Origin: Schlesneria sp. DSM 10557
Lineage (GTDB): Bacteria; Planctomycetota; Planctomycetia; Planctomycetales; Planctomycetaceae
DNA: 64,000 bases
Assembly (NCBI RefSeq): GCF_041860085.1
Contig: NZ_CP124747.1
Span: 3,968,001-4,032,000 of the forward strand
Direction of reading: 5' to 3'
Made by a program: the position numbers and the translations under genes. The number at the start of each line of letters is the position of its first letter. Position 1 is the first letter of the stretch. The notes under the pieces were generated by a model. That model ran no database searches. It had not been told where the DNA came from and saw nothing but the letters and a program-made list of their open reading frames with translations. Shown one piece after another: positions 34,877 through 43,986 of the stretch.

Positions 34877-36187
34877 GTGTTGCGTCGTTTGCTTTGCTTT
34901 GGATTCATCGTATCCACGTCGTTGATCACGGCGACCTTTGCCGCTGACAATGAACCGCCAGCGGGATTCAGGGCGCTCTTCAATGGCAAAGACCTCGCTG
35001 GATGGCACGGTCTGGATACCAAGGACCCCCGCGCCGTTCAGGCGTTGTCCGCCGCCGAACAGGCCGAAGCCCGCAAGGCCAGCCTGGAAGACGTCAATAA
35101 ACATTGGTCGGTTCAAAAAGGCGAACTGGTTAACGACGGTTATGGATTGTATCTGACTTCGAACGAAAACTTTGGCGATTATGAGTTATTCGTCAGTTAC
35201 AAGACGGTCCCCAAAGCCGACAGCGGCATCTACCTGAAGGGAACGCCTCAGGTTCAGATCTGGGACTATACCGAAGCCGAAAAGTTCAACATCGGTGCCG
35301 ACAAAGGTTCAGGCGGCCTCTGGAACAACAGCGCTGGACGACCCGGGAAAGATCCTCTCGTGCGGGCTGACCACCCCTTTGGCGAATGGAATACGTTCCG
35401 CATTCGTCAGGTGGGTGCTCGTACCACCGTGTTTCTCAATGGGAAGCTCGTTGTCGACAATGCCATTCTGGAGAACTTCTTCGATCGCAAGAAGCCTCTG
35501 ATCGCCAAGGGCCCGATCCAACTGCAGACCCATGGTGGCGAGATCCGCTGGAAAGACATCTTCATCCGGGAAATCCCTGCCAGCGAAGCAACCGCGCTGC
35601 TCGCGAACGATGGCTTCACTTCCCTGTTCGACGGCAAGAGCCTGAAGGGTTGGGCCGGTGCAGTGGACAACTACGAAGTGGTTGACGGTGCCATCCGCTG
35701 CAAGACGGGTAAAGGTGGAGTTCTTCACACCCCCAACGAGTACGGCGATTTCATCGTTCGACTTGAATTCAAGGTTCCTGCTGGCGGCAACAATGGTTTG
35801 GCCATCCGTTACCCCGGCCAGGGTGATGCCGCCTATACCGGCATGTGCGAACTTCAGGTCCTGGACAATGTCGCATCACAGTACGAAAAGCTGGACCCTC
35901 GCCAATACCATGGCTCGGCCTATGGAATGGTACCTGCTGCTCGAGGGTATGAGCGTCCCGCCGGAGAATGGAACTTCCAAGAAGTCACCGTCATCGGTTC
36001 CACAGTCAAAGTGGAACTGAACGGAAACGTCATTCTGGACGCCGACCTCACCGAAGTGAAGGACCTGATGGCCAACACTCCTCACCCCGGAAAAGAGCGT
36101 ACCCAGGGTTTCTTCGGGTTTGCTGGCCACAGCGATCCTGTGGAGTTCCGTAATGTGCGAATCAAAGAACTGTCGACAGTGAAGTAA
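34877..36187 (+). CDS. Secreted protein with two DUF1080 (3-keto-disaccharide hydrolase-like) domains
   Basis: 436 aa from the GTG at 34877, with AAGGAG 9 bases upstream; a TTG at 34844 would precede that site. Signal peptide 1-22 (LLCFGFIVSTSLITATFA). The first jelly-roll DUF1080 domain (about 25-230) starts GFRALFNGKDLAGWHG and includes GGLWNNSAGRPGKDPLVRAD. The second (about 240-435) starts GFTSLFDGKSLKGWAG and ends with EFRNVRIKEL. The family is very abundant in Planctomycetes; members cleave 3-keto-glycosides, others may only bind carbohydrate. It probably works outside the cytoplasm. Confidence 0.9.
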   Translation: MLRRLLCFGFIVSTSLITATFAADNEPPAGFRALFNGKDLAGWHGLDTKDPRAVQALSAAEQAEARKASLEDVNKHWSVQKGELVNDGYGLYLTSNENFGDYELFVSYKTVPKADSGIYLKGTPQVQIWDYTEAEKFNIGADKGSGGLWNNSAGRPGKDPLVRADHPFGEWNTFRIRQVGARTTVFLNGKLVVDNAILENFFDRKKPLIAKGPIQLQTHGGEIRWKDIFIREIPASEATALLANDGFTSLFDGKSLKGWAGAVDNYEVVDGAIRCKTGKGGVLHTPNEYGDFIVRLEFKVPAGGNNGLAIRYPGQGDAAYTGMCELQVLDNVASQYEKLDPRQYHGSAYGMVPAARGYERPAGEWNFQEVTVIGSTVKVELNGNVILDADLTEVKDLMANTPHPGKERTQGFFGFAGHSDPVEFRNVRIKELSTVK

Positions 36188-36218
36188 GAATCGACAAGGT
36201 TCTCTGACAAAAACCGAC

Positions 36219-36256
36219 TTCGGCGGGATGACGGATACGTTCGCCATCCCGCCGAA
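36219..36256 (+). terminator. Terminator hairpin after the DUF1080 gene
   Basis: TTCGGCGGGATG (36219-36230) pairs perfectly with CATCCCGCCGAA (36245-36256), loop of 14 bases, followed by TATTTC. It begins 32 bases after the stop at 36187. The rest of the spacer to 36470 shows nothing else. Confidence 0.7.
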
Positions 36257-36470
36257 TATTTCGTGACAGTCTCAGCTCAAGGCTGACACCGCTGCCGAAA
36301 GCAATCAGAGCCTGCTCGTCAGGATGGGATCATCCCGGCAGTGTTGCCTTGCCCTTTTCGGAACAGAACAACCTGCTCGCAGCAGGTAGACCTCCATTCA
36401 ATGCCTGGGCTAACGCGATCCGTAGTGCGGCCCGCTTGACTGGAAATGCCATTAAAGTCACAGGACGAGA

Positions 36471-36668
36471 TTAAACGGGCCGAACATTCTCAGCGCAGGG
36501 CCCCTGCCTTCCCATGGCTTCGGTATACGTCACCCTCTGGCCTTCGCGAAGTTCATTAAAGCTCACACCCTGAACGGCGGAATGATGGAAGAACAAATCC
36601 TTCGTTCCATCCGTCTTAATGAACCCGAATCCTTTTTCCATCAATTTCTTGATACTACCTTCAGCCAT
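36471..36668 (-). CDS. Cold shock domain protein
   Basis: 65 aa, the normal size of a single CspA-type OB-fold that binds single-stranded RNA and DNA. RNP1 is KGFGFIKTD (about 12-20) and RNP2 is DLFFHHSAV (about 24-32), with His-His where many have VHFS. It is a single gene, divergent from the enolase-superfamily gene, with a 345-base upstream region. Long leaders are common for csp genes. Confidence 0.95.
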   Translation of the reverse strand: MAEGSIKKLMEKGFGFIKTDGTKDLFFHHSAVQGVSFNELREGQRVTYTEAMGRQGPCAENVRPV

Positions 36669-37013
36669 TCTTTATTCCAGCCTTCCGAGATGGATGAAGA
36701 CCAATCTGCTTACGTTTCAGAAAGACATTCACCCTGACGATGACGCTCACTGTAGCACGTTTTATTCATCGCCACCGCACACCAATAAAAACTTGCTCAT
36801 AATTTTACGTAAGTTAACATTGCTGCCCCAGGATCGAAAACACCCTTTCGACGGAGTGGCGGCAACGCGATGATTCCCTCGAAGACCGAAAACCCCTGTC
36901 GAAGTCCTCTGTTTTTCCCGCTTGTGAAAGAGATTTGCCCAGACTCCAATCGCTGTTTGTACCACCTGAAGGCCCCGCAAACCGTCACTTAAAGTGACTC
37001 AGGAAGACGAAAC
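36669..37013. other. Divergent upstream region of csp and the enolase-superfamily gene
   Basis: 345 bases with a moderately AT-rich part (36770-36830). It must contain two divergent promoters, but I cannot place them with confidence. A csp leader RNA is possible. No gene is seen. Confidence 0.35.
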
Positions 37014-38132
37014 ATGAAGATTGTCCGCGTTGAATCGATCCCGGTCAGAATCCCGCTGAAGCCGGAGCGGAGGATGATTTCAGCGCTGGGGCACCATAAT
37101 GTGTCAGAGTATTCCCTCGTCAGGATCTTTACCGACGACGGTCTCGAAGGATGGGGCGAAGCGACTGCAACGCCGCGCTGGAGCGGAGAGACCTGTCGCG
37201 GCACAATGGCCATCGTACAGGAAGTTCTGGCCCCTGCGGTCATCGGCTGTCCTGTTGCAGATCTGGTGGAACTCGACAGGCGGATGGACGCCGTCGCCGT
37301 CGGTAACTGGTTTGCCAAATCGGCGATCGAAATGGCCTGCTGGGACCTCCTCGGCAAAGCAGCCAACAAGCCGATCTATGAATTACTCGGGGGAGCCTGC
37401 AGGCCCCTGACCATTCGAAGCCGCTTCTCCCTGGGGGCCTACGATCCGGAACGGGCCCGGCGACGCGCCAAAGAACTGGTGGACGCCGGATTCACCACCA
37501 TCAAAGTGAAAGTCGGTATCGATCCAGCCAGGGATGTCGAACGAGTCCGGATTGTGCGAGAGACCATCGGCCCTGACATCGATCTGACCATCGACGCAAA
37601 CGGGGGCTGGGACGTCAAAACGTCCATTCGTTGCATCCGCGAACTGGAAGACTGCAACCTGGTCCTGGTCGAACAGCCGATCCCTCCTGGTGACTACACA
37701 GGACTGGCGCACGTTCGCAATGAAACGGGAGTCAAAATCCTGGCGGACGAAAGCTGTTTTGACCTGATTCACGCTCAGGAATTGATTCAGCACCAGTGCT
37801 GCGACGCCATCAGCCTGTACCCCGGCAAGAACGGCGGCATCCGCAAGGCAAAGCAGATCGCTGACGTCGCCGAGGCACACGGGATCGCCTGTTCCATCGG
37901 ATCTAATCTCGAATGGGATCTGGCAACGGCCGCGATGGCTCACTTCGTCGTGGCCACTCCCAACATGCAAATCGAAAAGTATCCCGGCGACACACTCGGT
38001 CCCGACTACCACGAAATCTCGATTGCCCGTAACCCGATCAAGATCGACGGGCCATTTACGACACTCGGCACAGGGCCGGGACTGGGAGTCGAAATCGACA
38101 TGCACATCATCCAGCAGCACCGAATCAACTGA
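37014..38132 (+). CDS. Enolase-superfamily enzyme (mandelate racemase/muconate lactonizing group)
   Basis: 372 aa; AGGAAGA site upstream of the ATG. These enzymes remove a proton next to a carboxylate, with Mg2+ holding the enolate. The N-terminal cap (1-115) precedes the barrel. The base pair TIKVKVG (KxK) is at about 162-168, and the metal ligands are Asp in TIDANGGW (about 191-198), Glu in VEQPIP and Asp/Glu in ADESC. A Lys in the ISLYPGKNGG segment stands on the opposite face, which favours the MLE-like subgroup over mandelate racemase or glucarate dehydratase (which use His). Substrate candidates are sugar acids, dipeptides or a lactone; it is next to the catabolic operon on the other strand. 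Confidence 0.9.
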   Translation: MKIVRVESIPVRIPLKPERRMISALGHHNVSEYSLVRIFTDDGLEGWGEATATPRWSGETCRGTMAIVQEVLAPAVIGCPVADLVELDRRMDAVAVGNWFAKSAIEMACWDLLGKAANKPIYELLGGACRPLTIRSRFSLGAYDPERARRRAKELVDAGFTTIKVKVGIDPARDVERVRIVRETIGPDIDLTIDANGGWDVKTSIRCIRELEDCNLVLVEQPIPPGDYTGLAHVRNETGVKILADESCFDLIHAQELIQHQCCDAISLYPGKNGGIRKAKQIADVAEAHGIACSIGSNLEWDLATAAMAHFVVATPNMQIEKYPGDTLGPDYHEISIARNPIKIDGPFTTLGTGPGLGVEIDMHIIQQHRIN

Positions 38133-38181
38133 TCACGGTTGGCAATTCCCAACAGGCAGAACCGCTCCGCAGCATCACTCG

Positions 38182-38997
38182 TCAGCCGAGCTTGCGGAGC
38201 AACTGCCTGGCTCGGCTCTTCCATCGGCCATGCTTGCGGGCAATGCTGGTCGGGCTGCCGTTAATATCCATGATCAGACTGGAGAGAAGATTCCGAGCCT
38301 CGGAAGCTTGTCCGTTTTCGGCATACAGCTCGGCCAGCAGGTACATCGCTTCGGGGTGTCGCCAGCGGCGAATGTGCCACTCGAACTGCGTTCGAGCCTC
38401 GTCCCGCTCCCCGAGTTCCTTCAGGGCACGTCCATTTTCCAGTGAGACGTCGCCAAACTTGTATTGGGGATCCTTATCGAGGATCGCTCGCGTGAATGAC
38501 CGGACATCCTGATAGCGCTTCTGAGCCGTTGCAATCTGGGCGGATCCCCACAGCGCCTGCAGATCCTGAGGATCTTTCTTGAGTGCCTGAGCATACGCCT
38601 CGTTGGCTCGCGACAGGTTTCCGACTTCTCGAAGTGCGTTCCCCCACTGCACGTACTGATGGGAATTGCCGATCTGCCTGGCAGCCGTTTCCAGCCGTGC
38701 CAATTGTGGCCCGCGCGTCCACCGTCGCAAGAACGTCAGCTCACCATATTCCCTGGACGGGAGGTAGCGGATGACGAAATAGCCAATTGCTCCAAACGGC
38801 TGGATGATCAGCATGATCCAGATCCAGAAAAAGCGATCGGGCTCTGTCCGGTAACAGTGAATCAACATCCAGATCAGGAATACGAAGTACAAGGTCGACA
38901 TCATGGATGCGACCAGTTCGAAGAGCATCAGCGAACCCCCACCGGCAGGCTCGTCGACCACAATCTCAAACTCACCGGCAGCGAGTAGCAACCACAT
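38182..38997 (-). CDS. Membrane protein with PLDc_N-like helices and TPR tail
   Basis: 271 aa from the ATG at 38997. Two transmembrane helices (about 27-46 and 54-74) form a PLDc_N-like unit (IHCYRTEPDRFFWIWIMLII, QPFGAIGYFVIRY), as in the N-termini of cardiolipin synthases, but no phospholipase D motif follows. The remaining 190 residues are TPR repeats (QYVQWGNALREVGNLSRANE, ALKELGERDEARTQFEWH). Likely an inner-membrane scaffold. It is convergent with the enolase-superfamily gene (49 bases apart). Confidence 0.78.
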   Translation of the reverse strand: MWLLLAAGEFEIVVDEPAGGGSLMLFELVASMMSTLYFVFLIWMLIHCYRTEPDRFFWIWIMLIIQPFGAIGYFVIRYLPSREYGELTFLRRWTRGPQLARLETAARQIGNSHQYVQWGNALREVGNLSRANEAYAQALKKDPQDLQALWGSAQIATAQKRYQDVRSFTRAILDKDPQYKFGDVSLENGRALKELGERDEARTQFEWHIRRWRHPEAMYLLAELYAENGQASEARNLLSSLIMDINGSPTSIARKHGRWKSRARQLLRKLG

Positions 38998-39180
38998 GCA
39001 AGACCTTCCCACGCAAATGACCAGACAAACCCTTGTCCAGCGGGCGCACGATAGTCTTACCCGTCAGGAGCGAAGATGAGCACACGAGGCGCGTGCTCCA
39101 TGATAGTCTGCACGATCTCGAATCCGAAGCGGGGCGAGATCGTGAAACGGGACTTCGCTCTTTACGAACACCGGAAGATG

Positions 39181-41208
39181 CTACTTCGTTGGCACATCGC
39201 GGTTGGGAGATGACCAGAAAACTCTTCCCAGCCAGGTCGTCCCATCGGCTCCGCGGGGATGAGGTTTGTCACTGACCAGAAATTCCGAATCCGTAACCCA
39301 CGACTCGTTCGGGGTAATGGCGGCAGCACCAAAATTCCCCAGCATGACGCCCCGCTCGGGCAGGATCGCACGTTCGGTTGCTCGGATCACCTGAAGTGAA
39401 TCAGGGTCCACTTGAGCAACAAAGATAGGAGCCCGGTGGCGGAAAATATGATCGTTGTCAGCTCCGCGACGGGTGTACGTCAGAAACAAGCCATTGCTGT
39501 GAGTCAGCCAGTGGGCCTGTGTGTTGTAGCTACCCAGATCCTGACCGTCATCGAAGGTCCATGTCTTGACGGGATCAAAATGCAAGCCGTCCCGGCTGGC
39601 CGTCACGTAAGCATGTGTGTCGTTTCGAATCGTGAGAAACAGCCGATCCTGATATCGGGTCAGTGACGGCTCATAAAAGCCTCGTCCCTCGGAAAGGGCC
39701 AGTTCATCGCCGTGCTTGACGTAGCGCATCTCGCTTCCATCAAAGCTGCAATGCAGAACGGTGGTCGCATATTGAGTTCCCTTCGCATCACGATAGTAGA
39801 TGGGAACCAGCAGAGATCCGTCCGCCTGCTCCAGCCACTGCACGCAGCCTGGCGCAACGAGAAAAAATTTCTCCTCAGTCTGGGGCAGTGCCAGCATCTT
39901 CCAGGGGGACCAGCGATTCGTGACCGGATCGAAGACCGCGTAAGCACACTCGTGCGAGCGAGGCTTGTCGAGCAACTGATCCCCTTGCCGGCTGTAGCGC
40001 AGCTTAACGCCAATCGCCAGCACCTTCCGATGGTGTGTCAGCCAACCCGGCGTGACATCACACACGGCGATGGTTTCACCGTTATCACCCGCTTGCCAGG
40101 CCAGCTCAGGAATCTCAGTCGGTCCGGTCCAGGTATGCCCCAGATCATCCGTTCGCAGGTAGTACAATCCAGAATAGTGGTCATTCGCACTGAGATGCTT
40201 CTGGATCGTCATGACGACGGCGGGCTGTTCACCCTTTCCAAATCCTGGCATCGCGGCGACGCGCGGATGAAACCAGCAGAACTTGGAATTGAGTTCCTGA
40301 ATCACCGGCGCGGCCTGGACACGGTAGTGAAGGATCACGGGAGCGGCGAGTACCAGCAGTGATTGCGCGGCACGAATACGAACGTCAGCCACTCGATCAT
40401 CCAGCAGGTCGACCAGGCCCTGCTTCAGATTCACTAACCGGGCGTCTCCCGCGAATGTCGCCGCATAAGTTCGAACGATATCCTGATCGCTCTTGAGGTT
40501 TCGCTCGAGAGCCTTCTGACCACTTTCGTCACCCAGAATCGCGAGGGCATGCTCCAGATTGGCGCGAGGGACCGGATCCCCCACACGTTCCATCTCTTTC
40601 TTCAGTCGCGGGATATCTGTGCTGTCACCGATCTGGCCGAGAACCCACGCAGCAATCGCGTAGTACTTCGCCTCGGGATGCTGCAGCAGCTCGCGAACGG
40701 TCTGTCTGGCAGAGTCATCACCAACTCGCGTCAGGGCGGCCGCGGCCATCAGTTTCAGTATCGGATTTTCATTCTGAACGTACGCACGACGCATCGCCTG
40801 ACCGTCACCGATGTCCGCCACCTTGAAGAGACTCTCGGCGGCGTGGATATGGCCGTGAGGCTTGTCACCCGCAAGGATGCCCCACATCACTTTCAGAGCG
40901 GATCGATCTCCCGCCCGCACTAGCTCGCGGGCAATTCCACACCTTCTCTGATCGTCTGTTTCCGAATTCAGTTTCGGGGTCAGGAAAGCAATCACTTCCT
41001 GCTGATGCCCGGCAAGGGTGAGTGCTTCGGCGGCATGAATGGCGGGCCAGAACTCTTCACCCGCCATTCCCGCACGCAGCACCTTCAGGCACTTTTCACG
41101 GAGAGCGGGATCGAGGGAAATGCGATCATCCGCCCCGCTCGCGAATCCCATGGCGAAGACGTGGATCAGAATCGCCAGGACACGGCCTGCTCGCGCATAC
41201 GCTGTCAT
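39181..41208 (-). CDS. Secreted HEAT-repeat plus sialidase-fold protein
   Basis: 675 aa from the ATG at 41208, which gives a signal peptide (MTAYARAGRVLAILIHVFAMGFASG) and a GGGGG-type site upstream. HEAT repeats fill about 35-290 (LKLMAAAALTRVGDDSARQTV, YYAIAAWVLGQIGDSTDI, VADVRIRAAQSLLVLAA). A six-bladed sialidase/BNR-like propeller follows (about 300-675), with HPRVAAMPGF, TDDLGHTWTGPTEIP (an Asp-box-like turn) and RDGLHFDPVKTW. The exact glycan is unknown and the catalytic Arg triad was not verified. It is the last gene of the catabolic operon, 55 bases after the SDR gene. Confidence 0.8.
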   Translation of the reverse strand: MTAYARAGRVLAILIHVFAMGFASGADDRISLDPALREKCLKVLRAGMAGEEFWPAIHAAEALTLAGHQQEVIAFLTPKLNSETDDQRRCGIARELVRAGDRSALKVMWGILAGDKPHGHIHAAESLFKVADIGDGQAMRRAYVQNENPILKLMAAAALTRVGDDSARQTVRELLQHPEAKYYAIAAWVLGQIGDSTDIPRLKKEMERVGDPVPRANLEHALAILGDESGQKALERNLKSDQDIVRTYAATFAGDARLVNLKQGLVDLLDDRVADVRIRAAQSLLVLAAPVILHYRVQAAPVIQELNSKFCWFHPRVAAMPGFGKGEQPAVVMTIQKHLSANDHYSGLYYLRTDDLGHTWTGPTEIPELAWQAGDNGETIAVCDVTPGWLTHHRKVLAIGVKLRYSRQGDQLLDKPRSHECAYAVFDPVTNRWSPWKMLALPQTEEKFFLVAPGCVQWLEQADGSLLVPIYYRDAKGTQYATTVLHCSFDGSEMRYVKHGDELALSEGRGFYEPSLTRYQDRLFLTIRNDTHAYVTASRDGLHFDPVKTWTFDDGQDLGSYNTQAHWLTHSNGLFLTYTRRGADNDHIFRHRAPIFVAQVDPDSLQVIRATERAILPERGVMLGNFGAAAITPNESWVTDSEFLVSDKPHPRGADGTTWLGRVFWSSPNRDVPTK

Positions 41209-41263
41209 CTTGCCCCCAGTTTTAAAGGAATTGCCTGAAGTCCGTGTCAGCAGCCGCGCGGCA

Positions 41264-42058
41264 CTACCACGCGGTCCATCCCCCATCGACGAGCAGATTC
41301 TGGCCCGTGATGTAACTCCCTGCGTCGCTCACCAGCAGAAGTAAGGGTCCTTTCAGTTCGCTGGGAACGCCCATTCGCCGCATCGGATTCTTCGTCTTGA
41401 GCCGTTCCACCATGGCTTGCGGAGCCTGTTCCGAAGGGAAAGGTCCCGGGCTGAGACAGTTCACGCGCACGCCGTCCCGCGCCCAGTAGACAGCGAGATG
41501 ACGGGTCATGTGGACGATCCCCCCCTTCAATGTGTGATATTGAACGGGACTGGCCGGACAAACACCTTCGTAGGCATCCGGGTATGAGCCCACGACGCCA
41601 TACATCGACCCGATCATCACAATCGATCCCGAGGCACCGCGACTGACCAGATGATCCCGCAGACGCCTTGCCAGCAGAAAGTATCCCGTCGCGTTCTGCA
41701 GGTCTTTGTTGAAGGCTTCCGCGGTGACGTTCGTCAGGTCCAGAGCATGGCCCTGTTGCCCGTTGTTGATCAGGATGTCAACCTGCCCCGCTTTCTCGAG
41801 TGCCGTTTCAAAGCCGGCGTTCAGCGAGGTCTCGTCCATCTGATCCAGCGTCACGGCATGATGCTTTGCCCCACCCGGAGACGGCAATCCCGTAACGACT
41901 TCTTCTGCTCGTGAAAGTTCACGGCTGCCGACAACGACACTGGCGCCGGCTTCTGCCAGTGCTCGCGACATCGACTGTCCCAGAAAGCCCGATCCCCCTG
42001 TAATCAGACACACGCGTCCCGACAGGTCAAACAATTCAGAAATCGTAGGTTCGTTCAT
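41264..42058 (-). CDS. Short-chain dehydrogenase/reductase
   Basis: 264 aa. NAD(P)-dependent oxidoreductase: TGGSGFLG at about 20-27 is the cofactor loop, INNG lies at about 95-98, the catalytic Ser is in IGSMYG, and YHTLK gives the YxxxK pair. The C-terminal SYITGQNLLVDGGWTAW is the usual closing strand. The start overlaps the stop of the aminotransferase gene by 4 bases, so they are coupled. Substrate unknown. Confidence 0.92.
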   Translation of the reverse strand: MNEPTISELFDLSGRVCLITGGSGFLGQSMSRALAEAGASVVVGSRELSRAEEVVTGLPSPGGAKHHAVTLDQMDETSLNAGFETALEKAGQVDILINNGQQGHALDLTNVTAEAFNKDLQNATGYFLLARRLRDHLVSRGASGSIVMIGSMYGVVGSYPDAYEGVCPASPVQYHTLKGGIVHMTRHLAVYWARDGVRVNCLSPGPFPSEQAPQAMVERLKTKNPMRRMGVPSELKGPLLLLVSDAGSYITGQNLLVDGGWTAW

Positions 42059-42987
42059 GCTAATCCTATTTGTCGCTGTGCCTGGCCAACGATGTCGACT
42101 CCCACCTGATCACTCCACGCTTTCAGCAATCGCTTCGTGACAGGCCCCACCTTTCCGTCCGCCACCGGAAGCCCGTTGAAACGGGTGGCGGGCATCATGC
42201 AGTACGGTGTACTCGTGAAGAAAACTTCGTCTGCGGTCGACAGGTCATACATCTGCAGACGCGTTTCGCGCACACCAATCCCCAGCTCGTGCGCCAGCTC
42301 AATGACGGTTTGCCGACTGATTCCGGCCAGGCAATTCTCTGTGGAGGGTGTTCGCAGTTCTCCGTCGATCACGGCGAAAATATTCCCCCCCTTGTTTTCC
42401 GAAACGTTGCCATCGATATCGAGAATCACCACCTGAGCATCCGGATCAACCATGCGGGCTTCGGAATCGGCAAGAGTATAAAACAGCCGACTGCGATTCT
42501 TGATCCGTGCGTCCAGTGATTGAGCGGGAATGGCCCGACTGAACGAGGTAACTGCATGGCACCCTTCTGTGTAGTAGCGGGCCCAGCCGCGAAGATCCAT
42601 GGGGCTGGTGAAGATCATGACGGTCGCGGGATTCATCTGAGCCGCAGTGGGGCCCGGCTTCATGAGACCCCGCGAAATGTTATGCACGATCCAGCAGTCA
42701 TCGTCTTCGCCCATCAGTGAGCGATTCACCTCCAGTACCTGCCGAGTCACGCGTGTCATCTCGTCAGGAGTCAACCCGGGGTTCACCCGGCAGACTTTCA
42801 GTGACCGATACAGCCTTGTGATATGGTCTTCGAGGCGAAACGGCTTGTGACGAAAGGTGCGTGTGGATTCTGTCAGGCAATCTCCCAGCATGATCGCACT
42901 GTCGAAAATCGAAATTTTCGCTTCCGATTCGGGGACCATTTGTCCCGACAGATAAACCTGGCGTTCCTTCCGAACCTCGTCGTTCAT
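42055..42987 (-). CDS. Class IV (branched-chain/D-amino acid type) aminotransferase
   Basis: 310 aa from the ATG at 42987, where MNDEVRKERQVYLSG begins; an upstream start at 42999 would add four residues. PLP-dependent fold type IV: the internal aldimine Lys is probably in ARIKNRSRLFY (about 171-181) and the E-N-K-G-G-N-I-F phosphate-binding turn is at about 208-215. FDSAIMLGDCLTESTRTF and HLTRL-like segments fit the family. It could be a branched-chain, D-amino acid or 4-amino-4-deoxychorismate enzyme; in this operon a catabolic transamination is more likely. Confidence 0.9.
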   Translation of the reverse strand: MNDEVRKERQVYLSGQMVPESEAKISIFDSAIMLGDCLTESTRTFRHKPFRLEDHITRLYRSLKVCRVNPGLTPDEMTRVTRQVLEVNRSLMGEDDDCWIVHNISRGLMKPGPTAAQMNPATVMIFTSPMDLRGWARYYTEGCHAVTSFSRAIPAQSLDARIKNRSRLFYTLADSEARMVDPDAQVVILDIDGNVSENKGGNIFAVIDGELRTPSTENCLAGISRQTVIELAHELGIGVRETRLQMYDLSTADEVFFTSTPYCMMPATRFNGLPVADGKVGPVTKRLLKAWSDQVGVDIVGQAQRQIGLA

Positions 42988-43059
42988 CTTTGGCCCCAAG
43001 GAAAAAGCACTTCTCGTTCGCCGTCACATTCTCGATGACAAATGGCACGCCAGCGGTCT

Positions 43060-43986
43060 TCACGCGACAGGCAGTTCCATCACAACTCCGACAGATTCCC
43101 CCTGCTTCACTCGGGGGAACGTCCGCAAAACGATGACCTGCCCCGCCTGGGTAGACACAATTTCGCGTGGTTCGCCCCCTTCGAGGGGATACACGGTCCC
43201 CATCACGTCGCCCGCAGCGACCATGTCTCCCAGCTTCACCCGCGGATCGAAGTAACCCGTCAGAGGTGACGGATTACAGATCTGCATATGTCCCTGATCA
43301 GGTTCCGGATTCTCAACGACCCTTTCCACGCGACTGACCGGACAAGGTCGATCAAGCATTCCTAATTCGGCCATCACATTCAGACAACCTGTGAAGTAGG
43401 ACTCTATTCCGGCCCGATCGCAGGTTGCTGAACCGAGATACTCACAATAAATGGCGGGGACATTCGCATCGCGAGCGACTGACAGGGATCGACCGTTGAG
43501 ATTGGCTGCCGTCCCCCAGATCAGTGGCAGATTGAAGGCCTTTGCCATTCGTCGCTGCACACCCAGCGTGGCGGGGTCGGCATGCATGACATACCCCGCC
43601 AGGGGATATACAGACAGTTCTGTCCCTCCTGTGTGCAGATCGATGTAATAATCCACCTTCCGGATCAGCTCACTCAACGCAAAGGCTGTCTGCTCTGTGA
43701 TGCTTCCATCCGGTCGTCCGGGACAGGTACGCGCCAGATCGAGCCCATCGTCGCCGCATCGATGTCCCCGCAAGAACGCCGACTCATTGACGACGGGAAC
43801 CAGCGTCAGACGTCCCTTGAAGCCGGCGACGTCCGATGACTGGCGGGAAAACAGATCAATCAACCGGCGGATCGCCGCGATCGGTTCAAACTCGTCTCCA
43901 TGCACCCCACCCGTGATGAGCAGATGAGGCCCGCCGGAGCCCGCTTGAAAGTCGTATTGCCTTAGTGTCAATCTGGTACCGGTCAT
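43060..43986 (-). CDS. Succinylglutamate desuccinylase/aspartoacylase-family zinc hydrolase
   Basis: 308 aa. M14-type carboxypeptidase fold: zinc ligands His and Glu in GVHGDEFE (about 27-34) and a His in DLHTGGTEL (about 117-125). The residue pattern NLNGRSLSVARD follows further on. The C-terminal part (about 225-308) is a beta-barrel-like domain typical for the family. It would remove an acyl group from an N-acyl amino acid or similar compound. The start overlaps the stop of the upstream SDR by 4 bases; a 72-base gap separates it from the aminotransferase gene. Confidence 0.9.
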   Translation of the reverse strand: MTGTRLTLRQYDFQAGSGGPHLLITGGVHGDEFEPIAAIRRLIDLFSRQSSDVAGFKGRLTLVPVVNESAFLRGHRCGDDGLDLARTCPGRPDGSITEQTAFALSELIRKVDYYIDLHTGGTELSVYPLAGYVMHADPATLGVQRRMAKAFNLPLIWGTAANLNGRSLSVARDANVPAIYCEYLGSATCDRAGIESYFTGCLNVMAELGMLDRPCPVSRVERVVENPEPDQGHMQICNPSPLTGYFDPRVKLGDMVAAGDVMGTVYPLEGGEPREIVSTQAGQVIVLRTFPRVKQGESVGVVMELPVA

